64,000 bases of DNA from Streptomyces sp. S.PNR 29 (GCF_030386795.1 NZ_JANUQM010000009.1:185694-249693); one strand, 5' to 3'. Positions 54,049 to 63,509 are shown, numbered from the stretch's first letter. Numbers and translations are program-made. The notes: generated by a model from the sequence alone, not told the origin.

Positions 54049-54444
54049 CTACTGTCCCCAGAAGGCGTCCTCGGCCACCTGGTCACCGGAGAACAGCCAC
54101 ACCTCGACGATCTTCCCGTCTCGCAGGCGCAGGACATCCACGCCCTCCATGCTCATGGACGCGTCCTCACGCCGGCCCGCGAAGTGGATCGAGGCGGCCA
54201 CCGTGTCACCGTTGTCCATGAGGGCGTGGACCGAGTCGATGGCGAAGGAGCCCTGACTGGCCTCCATCATCCCGCCGAGCATCGCGAAGACGGCGTCGCG
54301 GCCCTTGTGCTCACCGGAGAACCGGTTGGCGCCCGGCTGGTGCCAGACGACCCCCTCGTCCAGCAGCTCCCCCACCTTGCCCAGGTCGCCCTGCTGCACG
54401 GCCTGGAAGTACTCCCGCACGATGTCGATGTTCTTGCTGGTCAT
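54049..54444 (-). CDS. SnoaL/NTF2-like protein
   Basis: A 131-residue SnoaL-like fold protein: MTSKNIDIVREYFQAVQQGDLGKVGELLDEGVVWHQPG at the N-terminus, GGMMEASQGSF and VDVLRLRDGKIVEVWLFSGDQ at the end. The ATG at 54444 has AAGGAG upstream. Such proteins bind or isomerise small polyketide-like or other organic substrates. It is paralogous to the broken gene directly upstream and probably under the same control. Confidence 0.85.
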   Translation of the reverse strand: MTSKNIDIVREYFQAVQQGDLGKVGELLDEGVVWHQPGANRFSGEHKGRDAVFAMLGGMMEASQGSFAIDSVHALMDNGDTVAASIHFAGRREDASMSMEGVDVLRLRDGKIVEVWLFSGDQVAEDAFWGQ

Positions 54445-54576
54445 GGCTACTTGCTCCTTTCGCCCCTGGCACAGGGGCAACACGAATTCGCTGTTACAGG
54501 TTTGGAGGGAGGCGCGAGGTACGCGCGCCGACTGGGCCGCACGGACGGCAGCCCATGCGTTTCGACCGACCCGGGC

Positions 54577-54964
54577 TCAGGCACTGCCCCAGAACTCGTC
54601 CTCACCCAGCTGGCCCGCCGAGAAGAGCCACACCTCGGCGATCCGCTCGCCCTCGATCCTCAGCAGGTCGACGCCGTGCATCCCCATCTCGACGCCCTCA
54701 CGCCGGGCCGAGAAGCGGACGGGGACCGCGACCAGCGCGCCGTTCGCCATGGGCTCCGCGGTCGACTCCAGCTGGAACGTCCCCTCGGTGACCGTCATCA
54801 TGCCGCCGAACATCTCGCCGATCGCGGCCGCACCACGGTGCGTTGTCGCCCGGCTGGTGCCACGCGATGCCCTCGGCGAACAAGCCGGTGACCGTGGCGA
54901 AGTCCTTGGCCGACACCGCGTCGGCGTACTGCCGGGCGATCCTGAGTGCAGTGGTGGACCCCAT
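54577..54964 (-). pseudogene. Frameshifted SnoaL-like paralogue
   Basis: The first half reads LRIARQYADAVSAKDF...GIAWHQPGDN in one frame; the second half (HRGAAAIGEMFGGMM...VDLLRIEGERIAEVWLFSAGQ) is in another. Comparison with the intact neighbour shows that the residues equivalent to RFSG are missing at the join, so a ~10-13 bp deletion caused the shift at about 54840-54850. This favours a real mutation over a single-base reading error. Confidence 0.75.
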
Positions 54965-55005
54965 GGTCGGCCCCTCTCCTTCGGTGAATTCCCTCCTGCT
55001 GAGCC

Positions 55006-55052
55006 CCTATACTCACCATCGGTAACCAGTCACCTCAACGTAACCAATGAGG
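55006..55052. promoter_or_regulatory. HxlR-type control region, copy 2
   Basis: A 47-bp block that matches 52640-52686 at 42 of 47 positions, including TATACTCAC and two GTAAC units. It lies upstream of the minus-strand SnoaL pseudogene, where reversed TATAG could serve as a -10 box. No HxlR gene follows it on the right; the LacI gene begins instead. Confidence 0.65.
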
Positions 55053-55073
55053 TGGAGTGACGCACGTCACATT

Positions 55074-56135
55074 TCAGTTTTGCGGTGTCGCCGGTAGGGC
55101 TGTGGAGTCGCGGTGAGCGATGCGGCCATGCAGAACGGTGCGGGAGGCGGCCGCAGAGGGGTTGTCGAGCAGGGCGTGCATGGCCTGGGCGGCGACTCTG
55201 CCGAGTTCGAACTTCGGCACGACGAACGTGGTGAGCGGCGGCGACAGCAGGGCGCTCTGCAGCACGTCGTCGGTGCCGACGACGGAGATGTCCTCGGGGA
55301 TCTTCAGGCCGGCCTCGGCGATGGCCCGGTAGGCGCCCATGGCGCTCTTGTCGCTGACCGCGTACACGGCGGTGGGCGGCTCGGGCAGCTCCAGCAGCTG
55401 CTTCATCTGCTGGTAGCCCTTCACCTCGCTGCCCGGCTCCTGCGGAGGCATCAGTTCGGTGGAGGGGATGATCCCCGCCTCCAGCAGCGCGGCCTGGTAG
55501 CCGCGTCGCCGGTCGGTGAGGCTGACGTAGCGCGGGGAGCCGACGAGCATGCCGATCCGCCGGTGTCCCAGCTCCAGGAGGTGCTGGGTGCAGCGGTAGC
55601 CGGCGGTGAAGTTGTCCGCGACGACCGCATGGATGTCGGTGTCGAGATCGAGGTAGTTCTCCAGGAGCACGACGGGTACGCCGGTGGCGAGGATGCGTTC
55701 GATCGCGGCCTCGTCCACGTCACCACCGTTGGCGACGATAACGCCGTCGACATCCCGCCCCATCAGTGAGCGCAGGTCCGAGATCGGGTCGTCGTCGGGG
55801 CGGTACAGGTGCAGGAGCATCTGCATCCCCCGGCCACGCAGCCCGTCTTCGACCCCCGAGACGACCTCCGCCATGAACCCGTCCTGCGCGGCGGCCGGCG
55901 AGAGGGCCTCCATCACCAGGCCCACAACCCGGCCCGGCTCCTTGGCCGCCGGCTTGCGCGTGGGCACGTACTGCAGCGTTTCGACGGCTTCGAGAATCCT
56001 CTGCCTGCGGGCCTCGGACACGCCCGGCTTGCCGTTCAGCACGAGGGAGACCGAGGACAGCGGTACACCTGCCGCCTCTGCCACGTCTCGCAGGGTGACG
56101 GACTTCCCCGTCCGCGCAGTCCGGGCCTCAGTCAT
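55074..56135 (-). CDS. LacI-family repressor
   Basis: The 353-residue protein has an N-terminal LacI helix-turn-helix (VTLRDVAEAAGVPLSSVSLVLNGKPGVSEA, about 13-42) and a periplasmic-binding-like sensor (VVGLVMEALS, LLELGHRRIGMLVG, ISVVGTDD). It is divergent from the GH51 gene and probably represses the arabinoside locus, with an arabinose-related sugar as inducer (inference from context). Confidence 0.9.
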   Translation of the reverse strand: MTEARTARTGKSVTLRDVAEAAGVPLSSVSLVLNGKPGVSEARRQRILEAVETLQYVPTRKPAAKEPGRVVGLVMEALSPAAAQDGFMAEVVSGVEDGLRGRGMQMLLHLYRPDDDPISDLRSLMGRDVDGVIVANGGDVDEAAIERILATGVPVVLLENYLDLDTDIHAVVADNFTAGYRCTQHLLELGHRRIGMLVGSPRYVSLTDRRRGYQAALLEAGIIPSTELMPPQEPGSEVKGYQQMKQLLELPEPPTAVYAVSDKSAMGAYRAIAEAGLKIPEDISVVGTDDVLQSALLSPPLTTFVVPKFELGRVAAQAMHALLDNPSAAASRTVLHGRIAHRDSTALPATPQN

Positions 56136-56214
56136 GCACCTATCCGCTCAGAGTGTCGGTGTCACGGTGCGCACAGGCTACCACCGTTGAAGCAAACCTG
56201 ACACGAACAAGAGC

Positions 56215-56226
56215 CGGAACGTTCCG
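56215..56226. promoter_or_regulatory. Perfect palindrome CGGAACGTTCCG, probable LacI operator
   Basis: A 12-bp perfect palindrome centred on a CG step, as is usual for LacI sites, in the 216-bp region between the divergent repressor and GH51 genes. It is suited to control both. Confidence 0.7.
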
Positions 56227-56351
56227 ATCCTGTTCTCGAAAATAGACTGCACATGTCTTGCGAACGAGTGGCCAACGGTTCTAGCTTCTGCGCACCGGGC
56301 CGCTCTGAGCCCGCCGCCTCGACTCGGAAGTCCTCCGAGGAAGGAAGCACC

Positions 56352-57917
56352 ATGCCGCAAGAGACCGCCGCGGTCGTCGACGTGTCCCTGACGCACCCGG
56401 GCATCGCCTACTCCCGGAACGTCTTCGGGCACTTCATCGAGCACTTCCACCGCCAGATCTACGGCGGCCTGTTCGCCCCCGGTTCGCCACTGAGCGACGA
56501 GCGCGGGTTCCGCGAGGACGTCATCGAGGCGATGCGCGAGCTCAGGCCGCCGGTGGTGCGCTGGCCGGGCGGCTGCTTCGTCTCCAGCTACCACTGGCTC
56601 GACGGAGTGGGCCCCACGCGCCGGCCGCACTACGACAAGGCGTGGCGGGTCACCGACCCCAACACCTTCGGCACGCATGAGTTCGTCGCCTGGTGCGAGG
56701 CGATCGGAGCCGCCCCCTACATCTGCACCAACGCGGGAACCGGCACCGCCGAGGAGATGAGCGACTGGGTCGAGTACTGCAACCTCCCCCAGGGCAACGG
56801 CCACTGGAGCGACCTGCGCGCGGCCAACGGCCACCCGGAGCCGCTTGCCGTGCCGTATTGGAGCATCGGCAACGAGAACTACGGCGACTGGGAGATGGGC
56901 GCCAAGACCTCCGAGGAATGGGCGATGCTCGTCCGCGAGTCGGCCAAGATGATGCTCCGCGTCGACGAGTCCGCCGTCCTGCTCACCGCGGCCCGCGCCG
57001 ACCTCGACTGGACCCTGCCGTTGCTGCGGGAGGCCGGCCGGTACCTGGACATGGTGTCCATCCACGGCTACTGGGACAAGCTGCACGACGTCAACGAGCC
57101 CAGCCCCTACCTGACCGCCATCGGCCGCTCCCTCGATCCGCAGCGCGAGATCCAGCACACGATCGACATCATCGGCGCGGCCTCGCTGACCGGGAAGGTG
57201 AGCATCGCGTTCGACGAGTGGAACCTGCGCGGCTGGCACCACCCTCTGGGCACCAGCGAAGCCGCCATCAACGCCCGGGAGCTGAACGAGGACAACAGCA
57301 CCTACACCATGGCCGACGCCCTGTTCTCGGCCGGCTTCTTCAACGCGTGCCTGCGCCGGGGCGACGTGGTCAAGATGGCCAACATCGCGCCCAGCATCAA
57401 CACCCGCGGCCCACTCTTCGTCCACCCCGAAGGCATCGTCAAGCGCAGCACGTTCCACGTCATGGCGATGTACGCGGGCCTGCTCGGCGAACGCGTCCTC
57501 GACAGCCATGGCACATCGCCGGAGCTCGACGGCGCCGGTGTCCCGGTCGTCGACTCGCTGGCCACCCTGGACGCGTCGAAGTCGCGCATCACCCTGGCCC
57601 TGGTCAACCGGGATCCGGCCGCCTCGGTCGCCTGTGACGTGCGGGTCTCGGGGCATTCGGTCGACGGCAGTTATCCGGCGACGGTGCTCGACGGACCCGA
57701 CGGGGACGCCTACAACGACGTGGACCGGCCCGATGCCGTCACTCCCCGGGCGACGAAGGTGGAGTTCCGGTCAGGACGCTGCGTCCTGCCACCGCACTCC
57801 CTGACCATGTGCCACATCGAGCTCCCCTTCCACCACTGCGAAGGGGACGTGGACGCCGGCCGCATGCTGAGCGGCGACTGGCGCCTGTCCACTGCCGGAT
57901 GGCACAAGACCTCCTGA
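56352..57917 (+). CDS. GH51 alpha-L-arabinofuranosidase
   Basis: A 521-residue intracellular enzyme (no signal peptide). It has the GH51 opening FGHFIEHFHRQIYGGLF, VRWPGGCF, the acid/base Glu175 in IGNENYG and the nucleophile Glu289 in FDEWN. The C-terminal beta domain ends in LPPHSLTMCHIELP. It releases L-arabinose from short arabino-oligosaccharides. The ATG at 56352 has GAAGGAAG upstream. First gene of the sugar operon that continues with an ABC importer. Confidence 0.9.
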   Translation: MPQETAAVVDVSLTHPGIAYSRNVFGHFIEHFHRQIYGGLFAPGSPLSDERGFREDVIEAMRELRPPVVRWPGGCFVSSYHWLDGVGPTRRPHYDKAWRVTDPNTFGTHEFVAWCEAIGAAPYICTNAGTGTAEEMSDWVEYCNLPQGNGHWSDLRAANGHPEPLAVPYWSIGNENYGDWEMGAKTSEEWAMLVRESAKMMLRVDESAVLLTAARADLDWTLPLLREAGRYLDMVSIHGYWDKLHDVNEPSPYLTAIGRSLDPQREIQHTIDIIGAASLTGKVSIAFDEWNLRGWHHPLGTSEAAINARELNEDNSTYTMADALFSAGFFNACLRRGDVVKMANIAPSINTRGPLFVHPEGIVKRSTFHVMAMYAGLLGERVLDSHGTSPELDGAGVPVVDSLATLDASKSRITLALVNRDPAASVACDVRVSGHSVDGSYPATVLDGPDGDAYNDVDRPDAVTPRATKVEFRSGRCVLPPHSLTMCHIELPFHHCEGDVDAGRMLSGDWRLSTAGWHKTS

Positions 57918-57997
57918 CGCAACCACAGCTTCCTGACGCATCCCCGGCTGCCTCTCTCACCGCCTCGCTCCCAGCACCTCACTCACGGAGAACACCC

Positions 57998-59320
57998 ATG
58001 TCCTCACCCTCCCCAAGAAGATCCCGCTCGTTCCACAGGTCCGCGACCACCGCGGCCTCCGCCGCCCTCGCCGGCGTACTCCTCGCCGCATGCGGTTCCG
58101 GCACCGGCGGCGGCAGCGACGCCGCGTCGGACGGCCCCGTGCACATCAAGGTGTGGGCCTGGTACCCGCAGTTCAAGCCGGTCGTGGACGAGTTCAACAG
58201 GACCCACAAGAACATCAAGGTCGACTGGGTGCAGGCCGGTGTCGGCCAGGACGAGTACACCAAACTCAAGACGGCGCTGAAGGCCGGCACGGGCGCTCCG
58301 GACGTCGTCATGCTCGAGTTCCAGGAGCTGCCGACCATCCAGGTCAGCAAGGGCCTGCTCGACATCAGCAAGTACGGCGCGAACGAGGACAAGGGCAAGT
58401 ACGTCGACTGGGCGTGGAAGCAGGTCTCCGACGGCGACCACGTCTACGCCATCCCGGTCGACGGCGGACCGATGGCGATGATGTACCGGGAGGACCTCTT
58501 CAAGAAGTACAAGCTGAAGGTGCCCACCACCTGGGCGGAGTTCAAGGAGGAGGCGGCCAAGCTGCGCGCCGCCGACCCGAAGGCGTACCTCACCGACTTC
58601 GGCAGCGACGAGACGGCCGCGGGCTGGCTGCAGGGCCTGATGTGGCAGGCCGGATCCCGCCCGTACACCTACGCGCCGAGCAAGCTGCCGAACATCGGAG
58701 TGAAGCTCAACGACGCCGGCGCCAAGAAGGTGTACGACTACTGGGGCGACTTGATCAAGAACAAGCTGGTCGACACCTCCTCCTACGCGACCACCGACTT
58801 CTACAACGGCCTCACCAGCGGCAAGTACGCCACCTACATCGCCGCCGGCTGGGGCCCCGGCTACCTGCAGAGCGTGGCCAAGAAGACCGCGGGCAAGTGG
58901 CGCGTCGCCCCGCTGCCGCAGTGGACCAAGGGCGGCAACGACCAAGGCGACTGGGGCGGTTCGACCTTCGCGGTGACCTCGCAGACCAAGCACCCCAAGG
59001 AGGCCACCCAGGTCGCCCGCGAAATCTTCGGCGAGTCCGAGGCCGCCTGGAAGGTCGGCATCGACCAGGCGTACCTCTTCCCGACCGTCAACTCTGTCCT
59101 GAATGGACCGTACTTCCAGAACAAGAAGTACGAATTTTTCGGCGGTCAGCAGGTGAACAAGGTGTTCGTGCCCGCCGCGAACAACATCGGGACGTTCGAC
59201 TGGAGCCCCTTCCAGGACTACGCCTACAACACCCAGACAACCTTGGTGGGCAAGGCGATCCGAGGTGCCCTGCCGTGGTCGTCCGTGGCCGACACCCTCC
59301 ACGAGCAGGTGACCTCCTAA
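57998..59320 (+). CDS. Sugar ABC transporter substrate-binding lipoprotein
   Basis: The 440-residue protein has a basic N-terminus and lipobox LLAAC (Cys about 31), then a type 1 solute-binding fold: IKVWAWYPQFKPVVDEFNRTHKNIKV, DVVMLEFQELP, YAIPVDGGPMAMMYREDLF. It captures sugars, most likely arabino-oligosaccharides, at the cell surface for the two following permeases. After its TAA the frame continues ADKQGFKVSP to a TAG at 59351, which looks like the natural end of such proteins; the TAA may be a nonsense mutation of TAC. Confidence 0.9.
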   Translation: MSSPSPRRSRSFHRSATTAASAALAGVLLAACGSGTGGGSDAASDGPVHIKVWAWYPQFKPVVDEFNRTHKNIKVDWVQAGVGQDEYTKLKTALKAGTGAPDVVMLEFQELPTIQVSKGLLDISKYGANEDKGKYVDWAWKQVSDGDHVYAIPVDGGPMAMMYREDLFKKYKLKVPTTWAEFKEEAAKLRAADPKAYLTDFGSDETAAGWLQGLMWQAGSRPYTYAPSKLPNIGVKLNDAGAKKVYDYWGDLIKNKLVDTSSYATTDFYNGLTSGKYATYIAAGWGPGYLQSVAKKTAGKWRVAPLPQWTKGGNDQGDWGGSTFAVTSQTKHPKEATQVAREIFGESEAAWKVGIDQAYLFPTVNSVLNGPYFQNKKYEFFGGQQVNKVFVPAANNIGTFDWSPFQDYAYNTQTTLVGKAIRGALPWSSVADTLHEQVTS

Positions 59321-59381
59321 GCGGACAAGCAGGGATTCAAGGTCAGCCCGTAGCCGCACCCCGCAACACAAGGAGATGCTG

Positions 59382-60380
59382 ATGAGCCTGCTCAGACAGG
59401 GTTCCTCCACCGCTGCGGGCGCGGCCACCAGTACACCGGTTCCCGTCGGCCGCGACGTCCCCGCGGCCGACGGGAATCCGGGACGGCACGCCATGCGACG
59501 AAGCTCCCTCATCCGGTACAAGGCGATGGGTCTGCTCCTGGTCACCCCGTTCGGCCTGCTCTTCCTGGTCTTCCTTGTGGCGCCGCTCGGCTACGCGTTC
59601 TGGCTGAGCCTGCGGACCTCCACCCTGGTCGGCGGTGACCACTTCAGCTGGTTCGCCAACTACAAACAAACCTTCACCGACCCGCAGTTCCTGTCCGGCG
59701 TGCGCCGCGTGATCGTCTTCGGCCTGGTGCAGATCCCAGTGATGCTGGTGCTCGCCCTCATCGCGGCCCTGATCATCGACGAGGTCACCAGCCGTCTAGC
59801 CAAAGTCTTCCGGTTGACCCTGTTCATGCCCTACGCCGTCCCCGCGGTGATCGGCGCCCTGATGTGGGGCTTCCTCTACAGCCCCACCTTCGGCCCGGTG
59901 AACACCCTGAGCAGCGCCCTCGGGTTGGGGAAGGTCGACCTGCTGGGACACGGTCTGATGCTGACCTCGCTCGGCAACATCGTGACCTGGCAATGGACCG
60001 GCTACAACATGATCGTCCTGTACGCCGCCCTGCAGGGCCTGCCCCGCGAGGTGTACGAGGCGGCGCGGATGGACGGGGCGAGCCGTGTTCAGACGGCCCT
60101 GCGTATCAAGATCCCGATGATCTCCTCCGCGATCGTCCTCGCCCTGATGTTCACCATCATCGGCACCCTGCAGTTCTTCACCGAGCCCCGCGTACTGGAG
60201 CCGACCGCCTCCTCGGTGATCACCCCCGACTACCCGCCCAACCTGTACGCCTACAACCTCGCCTTCCAGTACTCGGAGTTCAACTACTCCGCCGCCATCT
60301 CCTTCTCACTCGGAGCGGTGGTCTTCATCGGCTCCTACCTCTTCCTGTTCGCCACGCGCAAAAGGAGCGGACTGAAGTGA
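59382..60380 (+). CDS. Sugar ABC transporter permease (MalF-like)
   Basis: A 332-residue membrane protein with about six hydrophobic helices (first ~50-72) and the permease EAA loop YEAARMDGASRVQTALRIKIPMI near 226-248. The ATG at 59382 is preferred over 59376, which lies too close to the AAGGAG site. Its stop overlaps the next permease start by four bases. Confidence 0.9.
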   Translation: MSLLRQGSSTAAGAATSTPVPVGRDVPAADGNPGRHAMRRSSLIRYKAMGLLLVTPFGLLFLVFLVAPLGYAFWLSLRTSTLVGGDHFSWFANYKQTFTDPQFLSGVRRVIVFGLVQIPVMLVLALIAALIIDEVTSRLAKVFRLTLFMPYAVPAVIGALMWGFLYSPTFGPVNTLSSALGLGKVDLLGHGLMLTSLGNIVTWQWTGYNMIVLYAALQGLPREVYEAARMDGASRVQTALRIKIPMISSAIVLALMFTIIGTLQFFTEPRVLEPTASSVITPDYPPNLYAYNLAFQYSEFNYSAAISFSLGAVVFIGSYLFLFATRKRSGLK

Positions 60381-61279
60381 CCACCGCCGCGGCCTCTGCC
60401 GTTCCCGCCATCCGTCACCGGCGACGCAAGGTGTCCGCATCCAAGGGGCGGGTCACCGTCAACGCGGTGATGGTGGCGATGATCCTGTACTTCCTGCTGC
60501 CGTTCTGGTGGCTCTTTGTCGCGGCCACGAAGAACAACGACGCCTTGTTCTCCACCGCCGCCCTGTGGTTCCACTCGCCGGGCTCCTTCTTCACCAACCT
60601 CCGGCAGCTGTTCACCTACAACGACGGCGAGTACCTGCGCTGGATGGGCAACACCGCCGTCTACGCGGGCGTCAGCGGGGCGGGCGCCACCGCCGTGGCC
60701 ACCCTCGCCGGGTACGCCTTCGCCAAGTACCGCTTCCCGGGCCGGAACCTGCTCTTCTCCAGCCTGCTGGGCGCCATCATGGTCCCGGCGACCGCGCTGG
60801 CCATCCCCACCTATCTGCTGCTGAGCAAGGTGGCGCTGACCAACACCATGTGGGCGGTCATCCTGCCGTCCCTGCTCAACCCGTTCGGCGTCTACCTGAT
60901 GCGGGTGTACGTGCAGCAGTCGGTACCGGACGAGCTGCTGGAAGCCGCCCGCGTCGACGGAGCGGGCGAACTACGCGTCCTGTACTCCGTGGTGCTGCCC
61001 ACGCTCAAGCCCGCCCTGGTCACGGTGCTGCTGTTCTCCATGGTCGGCACCTGGAACAACTTCTTCCTGCCGCTGGTGATGCTCAACAACGACAAGCTCT
61101 TCCCGCTCACCGTCGGCCTGCAGTCCTGGTACCAGGGAGCCCTGATCCAGTCCGGCGCCAACGCACTGTTCACCCTCGTGGTCGCCGGCTCCCTGGTGGC
61201 GATCCTGCCGCTGATCGTAGCGTTCCTCCTCCTCCAGCGGTACTGGCGCGGCGGTCTGACCGTCGGAAGCCTCAAGTAG
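60377..61279 (+). CDS. Sugar ABC transporter permease (MalG-like)
   Basis: A 300-residue protein with six membrane helices and the EAA motif LLEAARVDGAGELRVLYSVVLPTLKPA near 192-218. GTG start overlapping the MalF-like stop (translational coupling). No ATPase gene is present; Streptomyces carbohydrate importers usually share the MsiK ATPase encoded elsewhere. Confidence 0.9.
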   Translation: MTTAAASAVPAIRHRRRKVSASKGRVTVNAVMVAMILYFLLPFWWLFVAATKNNDALFSTAALWFHSPGSFFTNLRQLFTYNDGEYLRWMGNTAVYAGVSGAGATAVATLAGYAFAKYRFPGRNLLFSSLLGAIMVPATALAIPTYLLLSKVALTNTMWAVILPSLLNPFGVYLMRVYVQQSVPDELLEAARVDGAGELRVLYSVVLPTLKPALVTVLLFSMVGTWNNFFLPLVMLNNDKLFPLTVGLQSWYQGALIQSGANALFTLVVAGSLVAILPLIVAFLLLQRYWRGGLTVGSLK

Positions 61280-61411
61280 TCCACGGTTCACCAAGCAGCC
61301 ACCCCCTCCCCTCAGGCACCCGTCGCTTACCCTCCCCATGCCGTTTCGGGAGCGGCGCGCCCTCAGCACCACCTTCCCCTGCCCCTATCAAGGTTCACGA
61401 GGGAGCCGCAC

Positions 61412-63460
61412 ATGTTCTCCGCCCTACCGGAAGGCGCCAGACCCGGCGCCGTTCCCCGTTCCCGAGTCCTCATACTGCTGCTCGCCGTGCTCGCGGCAGC
61501 CGTGGCGCTCGTCGTTCCCACCGCCGGCAAGGCCGACGCCATCGCCCGGGCCACGCAGACCATGTACACCCCGCCTCCCAACTCTCCCGCCCAGGGCTCG
61601 CTCTACCCGCGGGCGATCCGCCTGGAGCACAACGGCGCGTCCAACGGCACCTTGCTGGCCACCTTCGAGCAGTACACGTCCGGCACCCCGGTCTTTCCGA
61701 TCTACCGCAGCACGGACAACGGCAACAGCTGGACCCAGATCTCCAGCATCGCCGACACCCACAACGGCTACGGGCTGCGCTACCAGCCGCAGCTGTTCGA
61801 ACTGCCCACCCAGATCGGCAACTTCCCGGCCGGCACGATCTTCTGCGCGGGCAACTCCCTCCCTGCCGACCTGTCTTCGACCGAGCTGGACCTGTACGCC
61901 AGCACCGACCGCGGCGCCACCTGGTCGTTCGTCAGCGAGATAGCCAAGGGCGGCAAGGGCGTGCCCAACAACGGTGAGACCCCCGTGTGGGAGCCGTTCC
62001 TGTTGGTCTCCGGCAACAAGCTCATCGTCTACTACTCCGACCAGCGCGACCCCGCCCACGGCCAGAAGATGGTCCACCAGACCACCACGGACGGCATCAA
62101 CTGGGGCCCGGTCGTCGACGACGTGGCCTACCCGAGGTACACCGACCGCCCGGGCATGCCGGTGGTCGCCAAGCTGCCCAACGGCAACTACGTGATGACG
62201 TACGAGTACGGCGGCGCACCAGAGAAGAACTTCGCCGTCTACTACAAGATCTCCTCCGACCCCGAGGGCTTCGGCTCCGCCCCGGGCCAGGTGCTGCGGG
62301 CCACCGACGGATACGTCCCCTCCAGTTCCCCGTACATCACCTGGCTGCCCACCGGCGGCCCCAACGGCACCCTCGCGGTCTCCGCCTACAGCAGCACCGA
62401 CCTCTTCCTCAACACCCAGAACGGCGCCGCGAACGCCTGGACCCGCATCGCCTCCACCGTCCCCGGCGGTTACACCCGCGCCATGGTCCCGCTGGCCGAC
62501 GGCCACAGCCTGGAGGTCTTCAGCGGCGGCTACCTCAACACCACCCAGAACCCGGTCACCTACGGCACCATCGACCTGACGGGTGGCATCTCCGACGGCG
62601 CCACCTACACCATGTCCAACGCCCACAGCGGTCTGAAGCTGGCCATCGCGGGCGGCTCCCCGACCAACGGCACGTTCGCCACCCAGCAGAACGCCGACAA
62701 CGCCACCGACCAGCAGTGGCGGTTCGATCTCCAGCCGTCCGGCTACTTCAAGATCTTCAACGTGGCCACCGGCAAGGTCCTGGGCGTGAAGGACCAGTGG
62801 CCCGGGGACGGGGCGAAGATCCTGCAGTGGGACGACAACGGCACCCTCGACCACGAATGGGCCGTGGCCCCGGACCCGGCGGGCGGCTTCACCGCCGTCA
62901 ACCGGCTCACCGGCAAGTACCTGGAGATCCCCAACGCCTCCACCACCGTGGGGCAGGCGGCCGACCAGTGGGGCTCCACCGGCTGTGACTGCCAGCGCTG
63001 GAACCTGACCCAGGTCGCCCTGCCGCCGCTGGGCACCGGCCAGTACGTCCTGGTCAACAAGAACAGCGGCAAGTTCCTGGAGATGCCGGGCGCCACCACC
63101 GCCGTAGGCGCGCAGGCCGGCCAGTGGGTGAACACCGCCTGCAACTGCCAGATGTGGACCTTCCAGTCCGCCGGCAGCGGGGCGTGGAAGATGAAGAACG
63201 TCCGCAGCAATCTGTTCCTGGACGTGAACGGTTCTTCCAACGCCGCCGGGGCGGCCGTCATACAGAACACGTCCTCCGGCGCGACCTCGCAACAGTGGAC
63301 CCTGACCGACGCGGGCGGCGGCTACTACAAGCTCGTCAACACGAACAGCGGCCTGGTGGCGGACGTGGCCTCGGCCTCCACCGCCAACGGCGCGCTGATC
63401 GTCCAGTCCACAGGGACGGCGAACGACAGCCAGCTCTGGAAGATCGTCCGGATCAACTGA
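61412..63460 (+). CDS. Secreted GH93-like glycosidase with two ricin-type domains
   Basis: A 682-residue exported protein: signal peptide (about 1-45, hydrophobic core VLILLLAVLAAAVALVV), a six-bladed beta-propeller region (~50-385) with BNR/Asp-box-like repeats (YRSTDNGNSWTQI, YASTDRGATWSFV), and two RICIN/CBM13-like modules (~395-530 and ~535-682; repeated CNCQMW/CDCQRW and QQW motifs). The fold and context suggest an exo-arabinanase (GH93 type), but a sialidase-like enzyme with another substrate cannot be excluded. It is the last gene of the locus. Confidence 0.75.
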   Translation: MFSALPEGARPGAVPRSRVLILLLAVLAAAVALVVPTAGKADAIARATQTMYTPPPNSPAQGSLYPRAIRLEHNGASNGTLLATFEQYTSGTPVFPIYRSTDNGNSWTQISSIADTHNGYGLRYQPQLFELPTQIGNFPAGTIFCAGNSLPADLSSTELDLYASTDRGATWSFVSEIAKGGKGVPNNGETPVWEPFLLVSGNKLIVYYSDQRDPAHGQKMVHQTTTDGINWGPVVDDVAYPRYTDRPGMPVVAKLPNGNYVMTYEYGGAPEKNFAVYYKISSDPEGFGSAPGQVLRATDGYVPSSSPYITWLPTGGPNGTLAVSAYSSTDLFLNTQNGAANAWTRIASTVPGGYTRAMVPLADGHSLEVFSGGYLNTTQNPVTYGTIDLTGGISDGATYTMSNAHSGLKLAIAGGSPTNGTFATQQNADNATDQQWRFDLQPSGYFKIFNVATGKVLGVKDQWPGDGAKILQWDDNGTLDHEWAVAPDPAGGFTAVNRLTGKYLEIPNASTTVGQAADQWGSTGCDCQRWNLTQVALPPLGTGQYVLVNKNSGKFLEMPGATTAVGAQAGQWVNTACNCQMWTFQSAGSGAWKMKNVRSNLFLDVNGSSNAAGAAVIQNTSSGATSQQWTLTDAGGGYYKLVNTNSGLVADVASASTANGALIVQSTGTANDSQLWKIVRIN

Positions 63461-63474
63461 CCCGGCTCCCCTGA

Positions 63475-63509
63475 CCGTGGCCTCGGCACCTGCCGCGCCG
63501 GGGCCACGG
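63475..63509 (+). terminator. Hairpin terminator after the glycosidase gene
   Basis: Arms CCGTGGCC (63475-63482) and GGCCACGG (63502-63509), extended inside by CGGC/GCCG, lie 14 bp after the stop. No clear U-tract, as is common in Streptomyces. Confidence 0.65.

Noticed and set aside
58004..59545. 513-residue antisense frame over the sugar-binding protein
   Set aside because: Shadow of the lipoprotein gene; composition is biased and there are no motifs.
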